Positions 34,501-42,560 of a stretch of DNA of 64,000 nt are shown one piece after another. This DNA comes from Segatella copri (GTDB taxonomy: Bacteria; Bacteroidota; Bacteroidia; Bacteroidales; Bacteroidaceae). The translations under genes and the position numbers were made by a program. Each line of letters starts with the position of its first letter. Position 1 is the stretch's first letter. The DNA is taken from assembly GCF_019249655.2 (NCBI RefSeq), contig NZ_CP137557.1, positions 3,009,001 through 3,073,000 of the forward strand, in the 5' to 3' direction. Below the pieces are notes generated by a model. The model was given only the letters and a program-made list of their open reading frames with translations, had not been told where the DNA came from and ran no database searches.

Positions 34501-35696
34501 ACACCCTGGTGAACACCGGCGGCGTAAGCTACATGGACTCTACCGAGAATGAAGAGGACGAGATTTCAGGACAGATCAACGACGAGAACGTGGCAAGATT
34601 CCTGGCAGAAGCCGAAAAGGCTGAGAAGGAACTGGAAGAGAACATGACCGAAGAGGAAAAAATGGCAAGGGAGGAGCAGAGCAAGGAGCACACCGTATTG
34701 GTGGTGGAAGACAACAAAGACCTGCGCAAGTACCTCTACACCATCCTCTCTGAACACTACAACGTGCTGCTTGCCGAAAACGGAAAGGCGGGACTGCTGA
34801 TGACGCGCACCGAACTGCCAGACTTCATCATCACCGACGTAACCATGCCGGTGATGGACGGCATCACCATGGTTGGCGAAATCAAGCAGGATCACGAACT
34901 CTCGCAGATTCCTATCATCATCCTCTCGGCAAAGGCGAGCGTGCAAGACCGACTCAAGGGATTCGAGATGGGTGTGGATGCCTACATGACCAAGCCGTTC
35001 TCTACAGAATACCTGCTGGGTAGAATCAGCGCCGTGCTCAAGCAGCGCCACAACCTGCAGAAGGAAATGATCCAGAAACTGGAGCATACGGGCAATCTGA
35101 TAGGCAAAGCCATGAGCGGCGGCATCAGCAGCGGTATAAACGGCAGCAAGAACAATGCCCTGAACAACGGTTTGAACAATGCTCTGAACAACGGTTTGAA
35201 CAATGCCCTGAACGATGGTCAGAACGGCGGCTTGATAGCTTCTTCTGCCAATGAACCGGAGAAGACGCTGAGCCAGATAACCAGAGAAATCACGGAGAAG
35301 GAACGTGAGAAGGAGGAGAAGACAAGGCTGAAGCGCGAACAGAGCGACTTTGCCTTCATGGCAAGTCAGATCAACGATGCTACGACGGCAAGGATTCTGA
35401 AGTACGTGACGGAGCATATAGACTCGCCAGACCTGAAGATTGATGACATCGCCGACGCGATGGGCATGAGCCGAAGCGTGCTCTACCTCAAGATCAAGCA
35501 GCAGCTGGGCATGACGCCTATCGATTTCGTAAGGCATGTGAGAATCATGAGAGCCTGCGAGCTGCTGAAGGATACCGACGAGGCGCTCTCGTCTGTGGCA
35601 TTCGCCGTGGGCTTCAGCGATCCGAAGTACTTCTCCAAGGTGTTCAAGCGGGAAACGGGCATCGTTCCTACGGAATATCGTGAACGTACCAGATAA
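31527..35696 (+). CDS. Hybrid two-component AraC-type regulator lacking the HATPase domain
   Basis: 1389 residues in the usual order of Bacteroidota hybrid two-component regulators. Signal/anchor, two-bladed-propeller repeats (about 25-780), Y_Y_Y domain (about 790-870), membrane segment (about 878-902), HisKA (phospho-acceptor His925 in SHKLRTP), receiver (Asp1104 in TDVTMPVMDG) and AraC HTH (about 1278-1389). Between HisKA and receiver, where about 120 residues of HATPase_c should be, there is only an acidic linker (NEEDEISG, EKAEKELEENMTEEEK). The N-box and the glycine-rich G-boxes are absent. It thus cannot bind ATP by itself unless another protein supplies this. An Asn-rich tandem stretch lies after the receiver. 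No transport or carbohydrate genes are next to it. Confidence 0.9.
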   Translation: MNKRYFLSIIVTIIAIMSNTLSMTAVPYCDVRKFSIVDGLAANTISDMKQASDRLMWFGTWNGLSYYDGYSFYTFRDEPGGEDVLSSNRIIAIYPTARNNVWCVTSDRKFYLYSTHYCRFRNTEKSINEQFGIKLKVDQLYPIKNGSTWITTQDGNYIIRAILSQQEEVSRELIKVGEHGLRSGRVWHIWSDGKGREWILTEKGTTIYNHHFSTPLPFKWIREVGGNIFLATPDGKLAAFDEREKLIMIPMPEGVTRINQLKNTGYQLLIATNLGLVIYNPRNFKTQLINVQSPSQPMAEVKNIYTDDFGMVWVFTDGMGVTLVNPKTGGKAWLFADQPDPADRTESDKFFITQDENHTLWLVPNGGTFSYFDRKAGKLVPYLLRSNSSGNFRVPTIKKYCLSDQGILWISGTHDLTQVAFKDHQYHLNGLDQGESDVRSLCNTPEGYHWTGYYNGIIQVSNSRYEKVGYLAPNGQVVPQQVKFCQSPIFALFFDTEGKMWIGTRNDGLFVRTSQGMAHYTMNPADRNSLPDNNIFDVAVDRHGRIWLATYGGGLVLAKQSATGQISFVSKNNGMPWPKKQFQKVRRIFCSPTGEILVGTTEGLITFGDNFSTPGKMKFFTSQHIENDSNSISASDIYFIMRHSNGQTLISQLGGALENISSTNLLQNNLQTRINRHISYDEGIVQSMVEDNQGNLWVVRESSIDLYNPKTGTTEVFGPNDFDFNMSFTEARPVHDPGTNDITVGTPMGSLTFNPAKMKKSPYQARIIFTMLHYTGESASEPILHKEKVEIPANKRNLSISFASLDYSRKYNTKYRYRIDGHTPEGKWIDLGKRNYIAFNRIASGNYVLKVMATNSHGVWSKYVAELPIEVRPTFWESIWGKILMVILLMCIVGSIFYIYNRNQREKMSHEMSLMKNDFFSDASHKLRTPLTLIGGPLKEVLDTEHGITRKGREMLTIALKNSYEMLDMLNKILRYDNSTLMNRDGSQTSGDTLVNTGGVSYMDSTENEEDEISGQINDENVARFLAEAEKAEKELEENMTEEEKMAREEQSKEHTVLVVEDNKDLRKYLYTILSEHYNVLLAENGKAGLLMTRTELPDFIITDVTMPVMDGITMVGEIKQDHELSQIPIIILSAKASVQDRLKGFEMGVDAYMTKPFSTEYLLGRISAVLKQRHNLQKEMIQKLEHTGNLIGKAMSGGISSGINGSKNNALNNGLNNALNNGLNNALNDGQNGGLIASSANEPEKTLSQITREITEKEREKEEKTRLKREQSDFAFMASQINDATTARILKYVTEHIDSPDLKIDDIADAMGMSRSVLYLKIKQQLGMTPIDFVRHVRIMRACELLKDTDEALSSVAFAVGFSDPKYFSKVFKRETGIVPTEYRERTR
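35154..35220. repeat. 24-bp in-frame repeats inside the hybrid sensor gene
   Basis: AATGCCCTGAACAACGGTTT plus GAAC is repeated about 2.7 times (35154, 35178, 35202), giving NALNNGLN units. It forms a flexible linker between receiver and AraC domain. Confidence 0.8.
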
Positions 35697-35726
35697 CGGA
35701 TAAGGAAGTCTGTACTTTGGAGTTTT

Positions 35727-35827
35727 AAGGCACGGATTACACGGATTACACGGATTTTTTATGAGAAGACAATCGCTTAACTTACATGAGCGCCCTCAAT
35801 CCGTGTAATCCGTGAAATCCGTGCCTT
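35727..35827. terminator. Long inverted repeat after the hybrid sensor gene
   Basis: 35727-35756 and 35798-35827 are complementary over 30 bp with one mismatch. Each arm is built from CACGGATTA units (CACGGATTACACGGATTACA). A 41-nt loop. It is probably a transcript end, followed at once by R12. Confidence 0.6.
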
Positions 35828-35838
35828 ATCTATATATT

Positions 35839-36121
35839 TTCAAGTTTCGCAAGTAGCATTCTACCGTCCCCGAAGGGGGCGAATGTGAATAACCGCGGGT
35901 GGAATGACCGAAGGGAATGGAACCTGCGGATATTGACAGATACTCTCTTATCGTCCCCGAAGGGGGCGAACAGGAGCAAGACTGGATGTGGTTCGCCCCC
36001 TTCGGGGACGCTTTCTCCCTCCTGTTGGTTGTCCGCAGGTTCCATGACCTTCGGTCATTCCACCAGCGGTTATTGAAAGTTGGCCCCCTTCGGGGACCGG
36101 AGATTACTTGCGAAACTTGAA
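35839..36121. repeat. Palindromic repeat R12 (283 bp, 10-bp duplication)
   Basis: The best-preserved copy. Perfect 17-bp ends TTCAAGTTTCGCAAGTA and its complement. TCTATATATT at 35829-35838 and 36122-36131. Arm B left, arm A right. Confidence 0.95.
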
Positions 36122-36310
36122 TCTATATATTGTTTATGTGGTCGTAAACAGGGTTTAAACGGATTGAAATGGGGCTTAGAAATGCAGAAAAAGGGTATAA
36201 AAGTACCTGAAAAGGGTCTAAAGTGCATACAAAAAGGGTAATTAAGGCTTTTTAACTACAATTTTAGGAAAATTTTAGTTGTAAATGATACATTATTCAA
36301 AAAAAGTTTG

Positions 36311-36318
36311 TACCTTTG
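36311..36318 (+). promoter_or_regulatory. -7 box of candidate small RNA
   Basis: TACCTTTG followed by CACAAG. No TTG lies at the exact -33 distance. Confidence 0.5.
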
Positions 36319-36324
36319 CACAAG

Positions 36325-36432
36325 TTCTTAGAAAAGTTAAATGATAGATTAATCGTAACTTCCCCTAACGTTCTTTTTTTCTAGGGGAAGGGAAGGGCTC
36401 CGGGGATTGTGAAATTGCCGGAGCCTTTTTTG
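36325..36432 (+). ncRNA. Candidate small RNA upstream of glutathione peroxidase
   Basis: About 108 nt between the -7 box at 36311 and a strong terminator (GGCTCCGG/CCGGAGCC then T7, 36396-36432). A first hairpin is CTTCCCCT/AGGGGAAG (36359-36366, 36383-36390). No ORF. The peroxidase has its own -7 box at 36490, so this is either a free small RNA or an attenuated leader. Confidence 0.45.
36396..36432 (+). terminator. Rho-independent terminator of the candidate RNA
   Basis: GGCTCCGG (36396-36403) pairs with CCGGAGCC (36418-36425), followed by T-rich sequence. Confidence 0.75.
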
Positions 36433-36489
36433 TTTCTATTTTTTTAGAAATTTTATACCAATGTATGATGATTTCTGAAAGAAAAGTAT

Positions 36490-36497
36490 TACCTTTG
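36490..36497 (+). promoter_or_regulatory. -7 box of the glutathione peroxidase gene
   Basis: TACCTTTG followed by CAG, 72 bp before the ATG. Confidence 0.6.
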
Positions 36498-36569
36498 CAG
36501 TTAGTTTTTAAAACTGCCCTGCAAATGGGCTTTAAGAAGTAACATAAAATTAGAATATATAAATAAGAA

Positions 36570-37124
36570 ATGAGAACCGTTTACGAATTCTCCGTTAAGG
36601 ACAGAAAGGGAAAGGATGTTTCCCTGAAAGAGTACGCCAACGAGGTGCTGCTCATCGTTAACACAGCTACCAAGTGTGGCTTCACCCCTCAGTATGAGAA
36701 GTTGGAAAAGCTCTATGAGACATACCACCAGCAGGGTTTCGAGATTCTCGACTTCCCTTGCAACCAGTTTGGACAGCAGGCACCAGGTACTGACGAAAGC
36801 ATTCATCAGTTCTGCAAGCTTACATACGGCACGGAATTCCAGCGCTACAAGAAGATTAAGGTGAATGGCGACGATGCCGCTCCCCTCTTCAAGTTCCTCA
36901 AGGAATGCAAAGGTTTCGCTGGATGGGACGAGAGCCATCCGCTCTACCCTGTGCTCGACAAGATGCTCTCTGAAGAAGACCCTAACTATAAGGAGAGCGC
37001 TGACATTAAGTGGAACTTCACCAAGTTCCTGGTCAACAAGAAGGGTCAGGTTGTAGCCCGCTTCGAGCCAACAACCAGTTTCGACGTAATTGCCAAGGCC
37101 ATCGAAGAGTGGCTGAATGCATAA
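36570..37124 (+). CDS. Glutathione peroxidase-like thiol peroxidase
   Basis: 184 residues. The peroxidatic Cys is in NTATKCGFTPQY (Cys rather than selenocysteine). FPCNQFGQQAPGT is the family signature and WNFTKFLVNKKG carries the conserved Trp/Asn. In bacteria of this group such enzymes usually take electrons from thioredoxin and reduce peroxides. No signal peptide, so cytoplasmic. The CNQFG Cys may be a resolving residue. Single gene with its own promoter, ending at the terminator shared with trpB. Confidence 0.93.
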   Translation: MRTVYEFSVKDRKGKDVSLKEYANEVLLIVNTATKCGFTPQYEKLEKLYETYHQQGFEILDFPCNQFGQQAPGTDESIHQFCKLTYGTEFQRYKKIKVNGDDAAPLFKFLKECKGFAGWDESHPLYPVLDKMLSEEDPNYKESADIKWNFTKFLVNKKGQVVARFEPTTSFDVIAKAIEEWLNA

Positions 37125-37196
37125 AAGTATTTTAGATTGTTAAGTCAAAAAGATTGTTAGTTCAATTTTATTGCTAATAAAATTAGCTTGAAAAAT

Positions 37197-37235
37197 AAAA
37201 AAGCCAGCCTGCGTGAGCAGCCTGGCTTTTGCTTT
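37197..37235. terminator. Bidirectional terminator between GPx and trpB genes
   Basis: AAAAGCCAGCCTG pairs with CAGCCTGGCTTTT. A-rich on the left and T-rich on the right, between convergent genes. Confidence 0.85.
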
Positions 37236-37250
37236 TTAATCTACCTGAAT

Positions 37251-38612
37251 TTAATCTACCTGAGGAACATTCTTGAGATATTTCTCAATCTCCTCGTCAC
37301 TAACCTTATAATTCTGCAAATCTCCATTGAGATAGCTCTCGTAGGATGGCATATCAATCAAGCCATGACCTGAGAGACAGAACAGGAGAACCGGAGCGGT
37401 TCCCTCCTCCGTCGCCTTCTTTGCCTCGCGGATGGTAGCTGCGATGGCATGGCAACTCTCTGGAGCCGGAATAATGCCCTCGGCACGAGAGAAAAGCATA
37501 CCTGCCTCGAACGCCTCAATCTGGGGGATGTCAACACCATGCATGTAGCCATCCTTGATAAGCTGCGAAATGATCATGCCCGCACCATGATAGCGCAAAC
37601 CGCCGGCATGGATGTTGGCTGGCTTGAAGTCATGACCCAGGGTAAACATAGGCAGCAATGGAGTATATCCCGCTTCATCTCCGAAATCATACTCAAACTT
37701 ACCACGTGTCAGCTTAGGACAGCTCTCCGGTTCGGCAGCGATAAACTCGGTGTGCTTCTTGCCACTCAGGTTATGACGCATGAATGGGAAAGCCAATCCG
37801 CCAAAGTTACTACCTCCACCGAAGCAGGCAATCACCTTATCAGGATATTCGCCAGCCATCGCCATCTGCTTCTCTGCCTCCAGTCCGATGACGGTCTGGT
37901 GCAAAGCCACATGGTTCAGAACGGAACCCAGGGTGTACTTACAGCCCGGAGTGGTAGTAGCCAGCTCCACTGCCTCGGAAATAGCCGTACCCAGAGAACC
38001 TGGATGGTGTGGGTCGCGGGTGATGATGTTCTTGCCCGCACGGGTACTCATGGATGGAGAACCCTCGACGGTGGCTCCGAAGGTGCGCATGATGCTGGAG
38101 CGGTATGGCTTCTGCTGCATGGTAATCTTCACCTGGTAAACGGCTGCCTCCAAACCGTAGAGCTTGGCTGCGTAAGAAAGGGCACAGCCCCACTGTCCGG
38201 CACCGGTCTCGGTGGTAACGTTGGTATCACCCTCCTGCTTGCAGTAGTAGCACTGAGGCAGTGCCGAATTGATTTTATGTGAACCTAATGGAGTAGCACT
38301 CTCGTTCTTGAAGTAGATGTGTGCCGAGGTACCCAGCGCCTCTTCCAGTCCGTAGGCACGAACCAGCGGTGTGGAACGGTAGTAGGCATACTTCTCTCGC
38401 ACATCCTCTGGGATGTCGATCCATGCATGCTCTGTATCGAGCTCCTGCTTGGAGCACTCTTTATTAAAGATGTGTGACAAGTCGTCGGCTGTGAGCGGCT
38501 TGTGGGTCTGTGGATTCAAAGGTGGCAATGGCTTGTTAGGCATGTCAGCTTGAATGTTGTACCACTGAGTAGGAAGTTCCTGCTCCTGAAGGATAAACTT
38601 TTTCTGTCTCAT
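37251..38612 (-). CDS. trpB: Tryptophan synthase beta-like protein (TrpB2 type)
   Basis: 453 residues, longer than classical TrpB (about 400) and with the TrpB2 N-terminal extension (LPTQWYNIQADMPNKPLPPL). The PLP lysine is in GSHKINSAL, the phosphate-binding loop is GGGSNFGG, and ETGAGQWG is conserved. TrpB2 enzymes condense indole or O-phosphoserine-type substrates with serine, usually without a TrpA partner. No trpA or other trp gene is adjacent, which fits the stand-alone TrpB2 group. Cytoplasmic. Confidence 0.92.
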   Translation of the reverse strand: MRQKKFILQEQELPTQWYNIQADMPNKPLPPLNPQTHKPLTADDLSHIFNKECSKQELDTEHAWIDIPEDVREKYAYYRSTPLVRAYGLEEALGTSAHIYFKNESATPLGSHKINSALPQCYYCKQEGDTNVTTETGAGQWGCALSYAAKLYGLEAAVYQVKITMQQKPYRSSIMRTFGATVEGSPSMSTRAGKNIITRDPHHPGSLGTAISEAVELATTTPGCKYTLGSVLNHVALHQTVIGLEAEKQMAMAGEYPDKVIACFGGGSNFGGLAFPFMRHNLSGKKHTEFIAAEPESCPKLTRGKFEYDFGDEAGYTPLLPMFTLGHDFKPANIHAGGLRYHGAGMIISQLIKDGYMHGVDIPQIEAFEAGMLFSRAEGIIPAPESCHAIAATIREAKKATEEGTAPVLLFCLSGHGLIDMPSYESYLNGDLQNYKVSDEEIEKYLKNVPQVD

Positions 38613-38712
38613 GATTGTTATTATTTGATTATTTCTATAATTCTACCTACATTCGTTTACAGATTGCACGGATTTACGAAAGATTCCCTTTCAATCTGTC
38701 AGAACTTGGGCG

Positions 38713-38743
38713 CAAAGATACAAAGAATTTTCGATATAGGCAA
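38713..38743 (-). promoter_or_regulatory. Promoter of trpB
   Basis: Minus strand TATCTTTG (38713-38720), 20-bp spacer, TTG (38741-38743). The leader is about 95 nt and contains an ACGGATT motif. Confidence 0.75.
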
Positions 38744-38910
38744 AAGAAATGCTGATTTTATTTATAAAATATTTTAGAAAGTACTCCAAAGGGGTGGACA
38801 ATGGGTGAAAATTATCCTACTCGGTGTTATTTTAGTCCAAAAAGCATATATAAAACAGTTTTTACTCCTATAAACAACAAAATTTACCCCATCATTTACA
38901 GAAAACTTCG

Positions 38911-38918
38911 TATCTTTG
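38911..38918 (+). promoter_or_regulatory. -7 box of candidate small RNA
   Basis: TATCTTTG followed by CAACAG on the plus strand, with no coding gene downstream before the terminator. Confidence 0.5.
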
Positions 38919-38924
38919 CAACAG

Positions 38925-39025
38925 TTAAAACAAACGGCGTTGGGAAACGCTAAATCATCATCTTTTACTTATACAAATAAACAAGCAATGGTTTCGATAA
39001 GAGTATCGAAACCATTGCTATTTTT
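38925..39025 (+). ncRNA. Candidate small RNA between trpB and mfd
   Basis: About 100 nt from the -7 box at 38911 to a strong terminator. It contains a GCGTT/AACGC hairpin (38938-38950) and has no ORF longer than 17 codons. The terminator could also serve mfd on the other strand, which weakens the case. Confidence 0.45.
38984..39025 (+). terminator. Strong hairpin terminator between the candidate RNA and mfd
   Basis: AGCAATGGTTTCGATA (38984-38999) pairs exactly with 39004-39019 around a 4-nt loop, followed by ATTTTTATA. T-richer on the plus side. Confidence 0.8.
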
Positions 39026-39090
39026 ATATATATCCAACTAAAAGCTATCTTTAGTCCACCTGGTTTTATGATGAGAAAACCTGATGGCAC

Positions 39091-42000
39091 TTATTCATCC
39101 ACCTGAATCCCGGAAATCATATCCAGCAGACTTCTGGCTTGCTCCACGCTCTTTACATGACTGATGCGGAGGATACGCTTGTTGTTCTTTTCCTTCAGGG
39201 CACAATCCTGAATATGACTGGTGGCATAAGCTATCACTCGCGAGAACATTTTACTGCGATAGAACGGACTATCCACATTGCTTACAAACTGCAGCTGCAT
39301 GGCTCCACCCTTGAGCAGAATCTTCTCGCAACCCAGCAGCTTGCCCACACGGCGAAGACCTACCACATGAATCAGCTCATCACCTTCCTGAGGTATCGGA
39401 CCGAAGCGGTCGATCATGCGCTGGCGGAATGCCTCCACTTCCTCATCCCTATCCAGATGGTCGAGTTCACGATAGAGCAGCATTCGCTCGGCACTGCCGG
39501 GAACATAGGAATCAGGGAAATACATCTCCAGGTCGCTGTCTACGGCGCAATCGTCTACGAAGTCATCGCCCGTAAGCTGCTCGCCCTCTTTCATCTCTTC
39601 CTGATAGAGGTCGCTGAACTCCTCGTTCTTCAGTTCGGTTACTGCCTGCGAGAGAATCTTCTGGTAGGTTTCGTAACCCAGGTCTTCCATGAATCCGCTC
39701 TGTTCGGAACCCAGCAGGTTGCCGGCACCACGGATATCCAGGTCTTGCATGGCAAGGTTGAAACCGCTGCCCAGGTCGCTGAAGGTTTCCAGGGCTTCCA
39801 GTCGGCGGCGTGCATCGAAGGTGAGCGCAGCCTTAGGCGGAGCTATCAGATAGCAGAATGCCTTCTTGTTGCTACGCCCCACTCTGCCTCGCATCTGGTG
39901 CAGGTCGCTCAGTCCGAAGTGGTGGGCATCCATCACGATGATGGTGTTGGCATTGGAGATGTCGATTCCGTTCTCCACGATGGTGGTGGAGAGCAGCACG
40001 TCGAAGTCGTAGTTGATGAATCCCATGATGATCTTTTCCAGTTCCTCGGGCTTCATCTGTCCATGTCCGATGGCTACGCGGCAATCGGGCACCTTCTTCT
40101 CTATCAGCATCTTCAGTTCGGGGAGCTTGGCTATCCTGTCGCACACGAAATACACCTGTCCGTTGCGGCTCATCTCGAAGTTGATGGCATCGGATATGGT
40201 TTCCGCATTGAAGGTAACCACCTCTGTATGAATAGGAAAGCGGTTTGGTGGCGGAGTGCGCATGATGCTCATGTCGCGGGCACCCATTAGCGAAAACTGC
40301 AGGGTGCGCGGGATAGGCGTGGCACTCATGGTGAGGGTATCCACGTTCACCTTCAGCTGGCGCAGCTTCTCCTTGGTGGAAACGCCGAACTTCTGCTCCT
40401 CGTCGATGATGAGCAGGCCCAGGTCGTGCCAATGCACGGTTTTGGAAATGAGCTTGTGGGTTCCGATGAGGATATCTATCTTGCCTTCTTCCAGGCTCTG
40501 AAGAATCTGTCGGGTATCCTTGGCAGTACGGGCACGGCTCAGATAATCCACGGTGACGGGCAACTGCTCCAGGCGATGCATGAAGGTTTGGTAGTGCTGG
40601 TAGGCGAGCACCGTGGTAGGCACGAGCACTGCCACCTGCTTGCCGTCGCACGCTGCCTTGAAGGCTGCACGGATGGCCACCTCGGTCTTGCCGAAGCCCA
40701 CGTCGCCACACACCAGTCGGTCCATCGGACGCTTGCTCTCCATATCCTTCTTCACATCGGCTGTGGCCTTGCTCTGGTCGGGGGTATCCTCGTAGAGGAA
40801 CGAAGCCTCCAGCTCGTGTTGCAGATAACTGTCTGGACTGTAGGCGAATCCCTTCTCCTTGCGACGCTTGGCATAGAGCTTGATCAGGTCGCGGGCTATA
40901 TCCTTGATGCGCTTCTTGGCCTTGTTCTTCAGCTTATCCCAGGCGCCCGAACCCAGGATGGAGAGGCGCGGCGGTTCGCCGGTATCTCCACGGCGATACT
41001 TGCTGATTTTATACTGCGAGTGGATGGAGACGTCTACGATGTCGTGGTTGGCATAGAAGATGCGGATCATCTCCTGGTAACTGTCGCCCGTAGGCACACG
41101 TACCAGTCCGCCAAATCTTCCGATACCGAAATCCACGTGTACGATGAAATCGCCCGGTGCCATCTCCTGCAACTCCTTCATGGTGAGCGCCATCTTGCCC
41201 GCACGGGCAGAGTCGGAACGCAGGTTGTACTTGTGGTAACGGTCGAAAATCTGATGGTCGGTGAAGAAGCATGCCTTCTTCTCGTGGTCAACGAATCCCT
41301 CGTGGATAGTCTTGTCAACGGGCTTGAACTGTATCTGATATTTCTCCAGTTCCTCGCTGGCGAAGATGTCCTTGAGTCGCTGCTGCTGCTTCTGGCTATC
41401 GGCCAATATATATAAGGTGTAGCCCTTGAGCTGGTAATCCTCCAGGGTCTGTGCCAGGAGCTGGAAGTTTTTGTGGAAGAGCGGCTGCGGTGCCATATCG
41501 AAACTGATCACGGCATTGGAATGGCCCTTGGCTTCGGCAAACTGATCCTGCTTGCGGGCTATTGCGCCATCTGCCATCTTGCCGAATTCCACGCGCACGT
41601 GTTCGCACAGGGCATGCTGGAAGTCGGTGGCACTCACCAGGTTGAGTTCCTTCTTCATCTCCTGGCGGATGCGTTCTGCCTCCATCTCGGTGGCTCCTTC
41701 CAGCTGCTCGGTAAGGCTCTGGGTGGAGAATCCGTCGTTGTAAATCTTCTCGATGCAGTCGTGCAGATAGGTGTAATCCTTCATCACCACGAGCGCAGAA
41801 GGTTCGAGGAATTGGAGGAAGCACTGCTTCACGGTCTGTCCGGTGGCGAGTTCCGGCACCACCTCGATGCTCTCGCGCTTGTCCTTGGAGAGCTGGTCTT
41901 CGATGCTGAAGGTGCGGATGGTATCGATTTCATCTCCGAAGAAATCGATGCGGAACGGAAATTCACAACTGTAGGAATAGACATCGATGATGCTTCCACG

Positions 42001-42537
42001 CACGGCAAACTGGCCAGGCTCGTAGACATAGTCCACCTCCTGGAGCTTGAAATCGCGCAACTGATGCACCACATCTACCTGTGGAATCTGCTGACCGACA
42101 GAAAGTTTCAGAATCTTCTCATCCAGATGCTGTTTAGACACCACGAGTTCGGCAAGGGCATCGGGATAGGAAACGATAAAAATGGGGTTGCCTGCCGACA
42201 ATCGGGCAAGCACTTCGGTTCGGAGTATCTCGTTGGCGGCATCGCGCTGGCCATACTTCACGGCACGGCGATAGCTGGAGGGGAAGAAGAAGACGCTCTC
42301 CTGCCCCAGCATCTGAGTGAGGTCGTGGTAGAAATATCCCGCCTCGTCGGCATCATCGAGCACGAAAAGCACCGACCGCTTCAACCTCGCCTTCATCGAA
42401 CCGAAAAACATGGAGGCTGAAGAGCACACCAATCCCTGAAGAAAAAGTGAATGCACCGACTTCTTCTTCAGTAAATCAACGAGGGCATTCGCCTGGGGCG
42501 AACGCCCGTAAAGTTTTGCTATATCCTGTAATGTCAC
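39091..42537 (-). CDS. mfd: Transcription-repair coupling factor
   Basis: 1148 residues. The N-terminal UvrB-like region comes first (about 1-330), then the RNA-polymerase-interacting (CarD-like) domain (about 470-560; GDFIVHVDFGIGRFGG). The RecG-like helicase follows (Walker A CGDVGFGKTEVAIRA, DEEQ box IIDEEQKFG, motif QMRGRVGRS) and the C-terminal TRCF domain. It removes stalled RNA polymerase and recruits UvrA. Length and order are normal. Its start is separated from the upstream mannosyltransferase gene by R13. Confidence 0.95.
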   Translation of the reverse strand: MTLQDIAKLYGRSPQANALVDLLKKKSVHSLFLQGLVCSSASMFFGSMKARLKRSVLFVLDDADEAGYFYHDLTQMLGQESVFFFPSSYRRAVKYGQRDAANEILRTEVLARLSAGNPIFIVSYPDALAELVVSKQHLDEKILKLSVGQQIPQVDVVHQLRDFKLQEVDYVYEPGQFAVRGSIIDVYSYSCEFPFRIDFFGDEIDTIRTFSIEDQLSKDKRESIEVVPELATGQTVKQCFLQFLEPSALVVMKDYTYLHDCIEKIYNDGFSTQSLTEQLEGATEMEAERIRQEMKKELNLVSATDFQHALCEHVRVEFGKMADGAIARKQDQFAEAKGHSNAVISFDMAPQPLFHKNFQLLAQTLEDYQLKGYTLYILADSQKQQQRLKDIFASEELEKYQIQFKPVDKTIHEGFVDHEKKACFFTDHQIFDRYHKYNLRSDSARAGKMALTMKELQEMAPGDFIVHVDFGIGRFGGLVRVPTGDSYQEMIRIFYANHDIVDVSIHSQYKISKYRRGDTGEPPRLSILGSGAWDKLKNKAKKRIKDIARDLIKLYAKRRKEKGFAYSPDSYLQHELEASFLYEDTPDQSKATADVKKDMESKRPMDRLVCGDVGFGKTEVAIRAAFKAACDGKQVAVLVPTTVLAYQHYQTFMHRLEQLPVTVDYLSRARTAKDTRQILQSLEEGKIDILIGTHKLISKTVHWHDLGLLIIDEEQKFGVSTKEKLRQLKVNVDTLTMSATPIPRTLQFSLMGARDMSIMRTPPPNRFPIHTEVVTFNAETISDAINFEMSRNGQVYFVCDRIAKLPELKMLIEKKVPDCRVAIGHGQMKPEELEKIIMGFINYDFDVLLSTTIVENGIDISNANTIIVMDAHHFGLSDLHQMRGRVGRSNKKAFCYLIAPPKAALTFDARRRLEALETFSDLGSGFNLAMQDLDIRGAGNLLGSEQSGFMEDLGYETYQKILSQAVTELKNEEFSDLYQEEMKEGEQLTGDDFVDDCAVDSDLEMYFPDSYVPGSAERMLLYRELDHLDRDEEVEAFRQRMIDRFGPIPQEGDELIHVVGLRRVGKLLGCEKILLKGGAMQLQFVSNVDSPFYRSKMFSRVIAYATSHIQDCALKEKNNKRILRISHVKSVEQARSLLDMISGIQVDE

Positions 42538-42560
42538 TTCTAATTACTACTAATTACTAA

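Noticed and set aside
34566..35537. 323-codon minus-strand ORF inside the hybrid sensor gene
   Set aside because: It is the antisense frame of a well-supported gene with receiver and AraC motifs, and has no recognisable motif itself.
41473..42420. 315-codon plus-strand ORF antisense to mfd
   Set aside because: Shadow frame of mfd.
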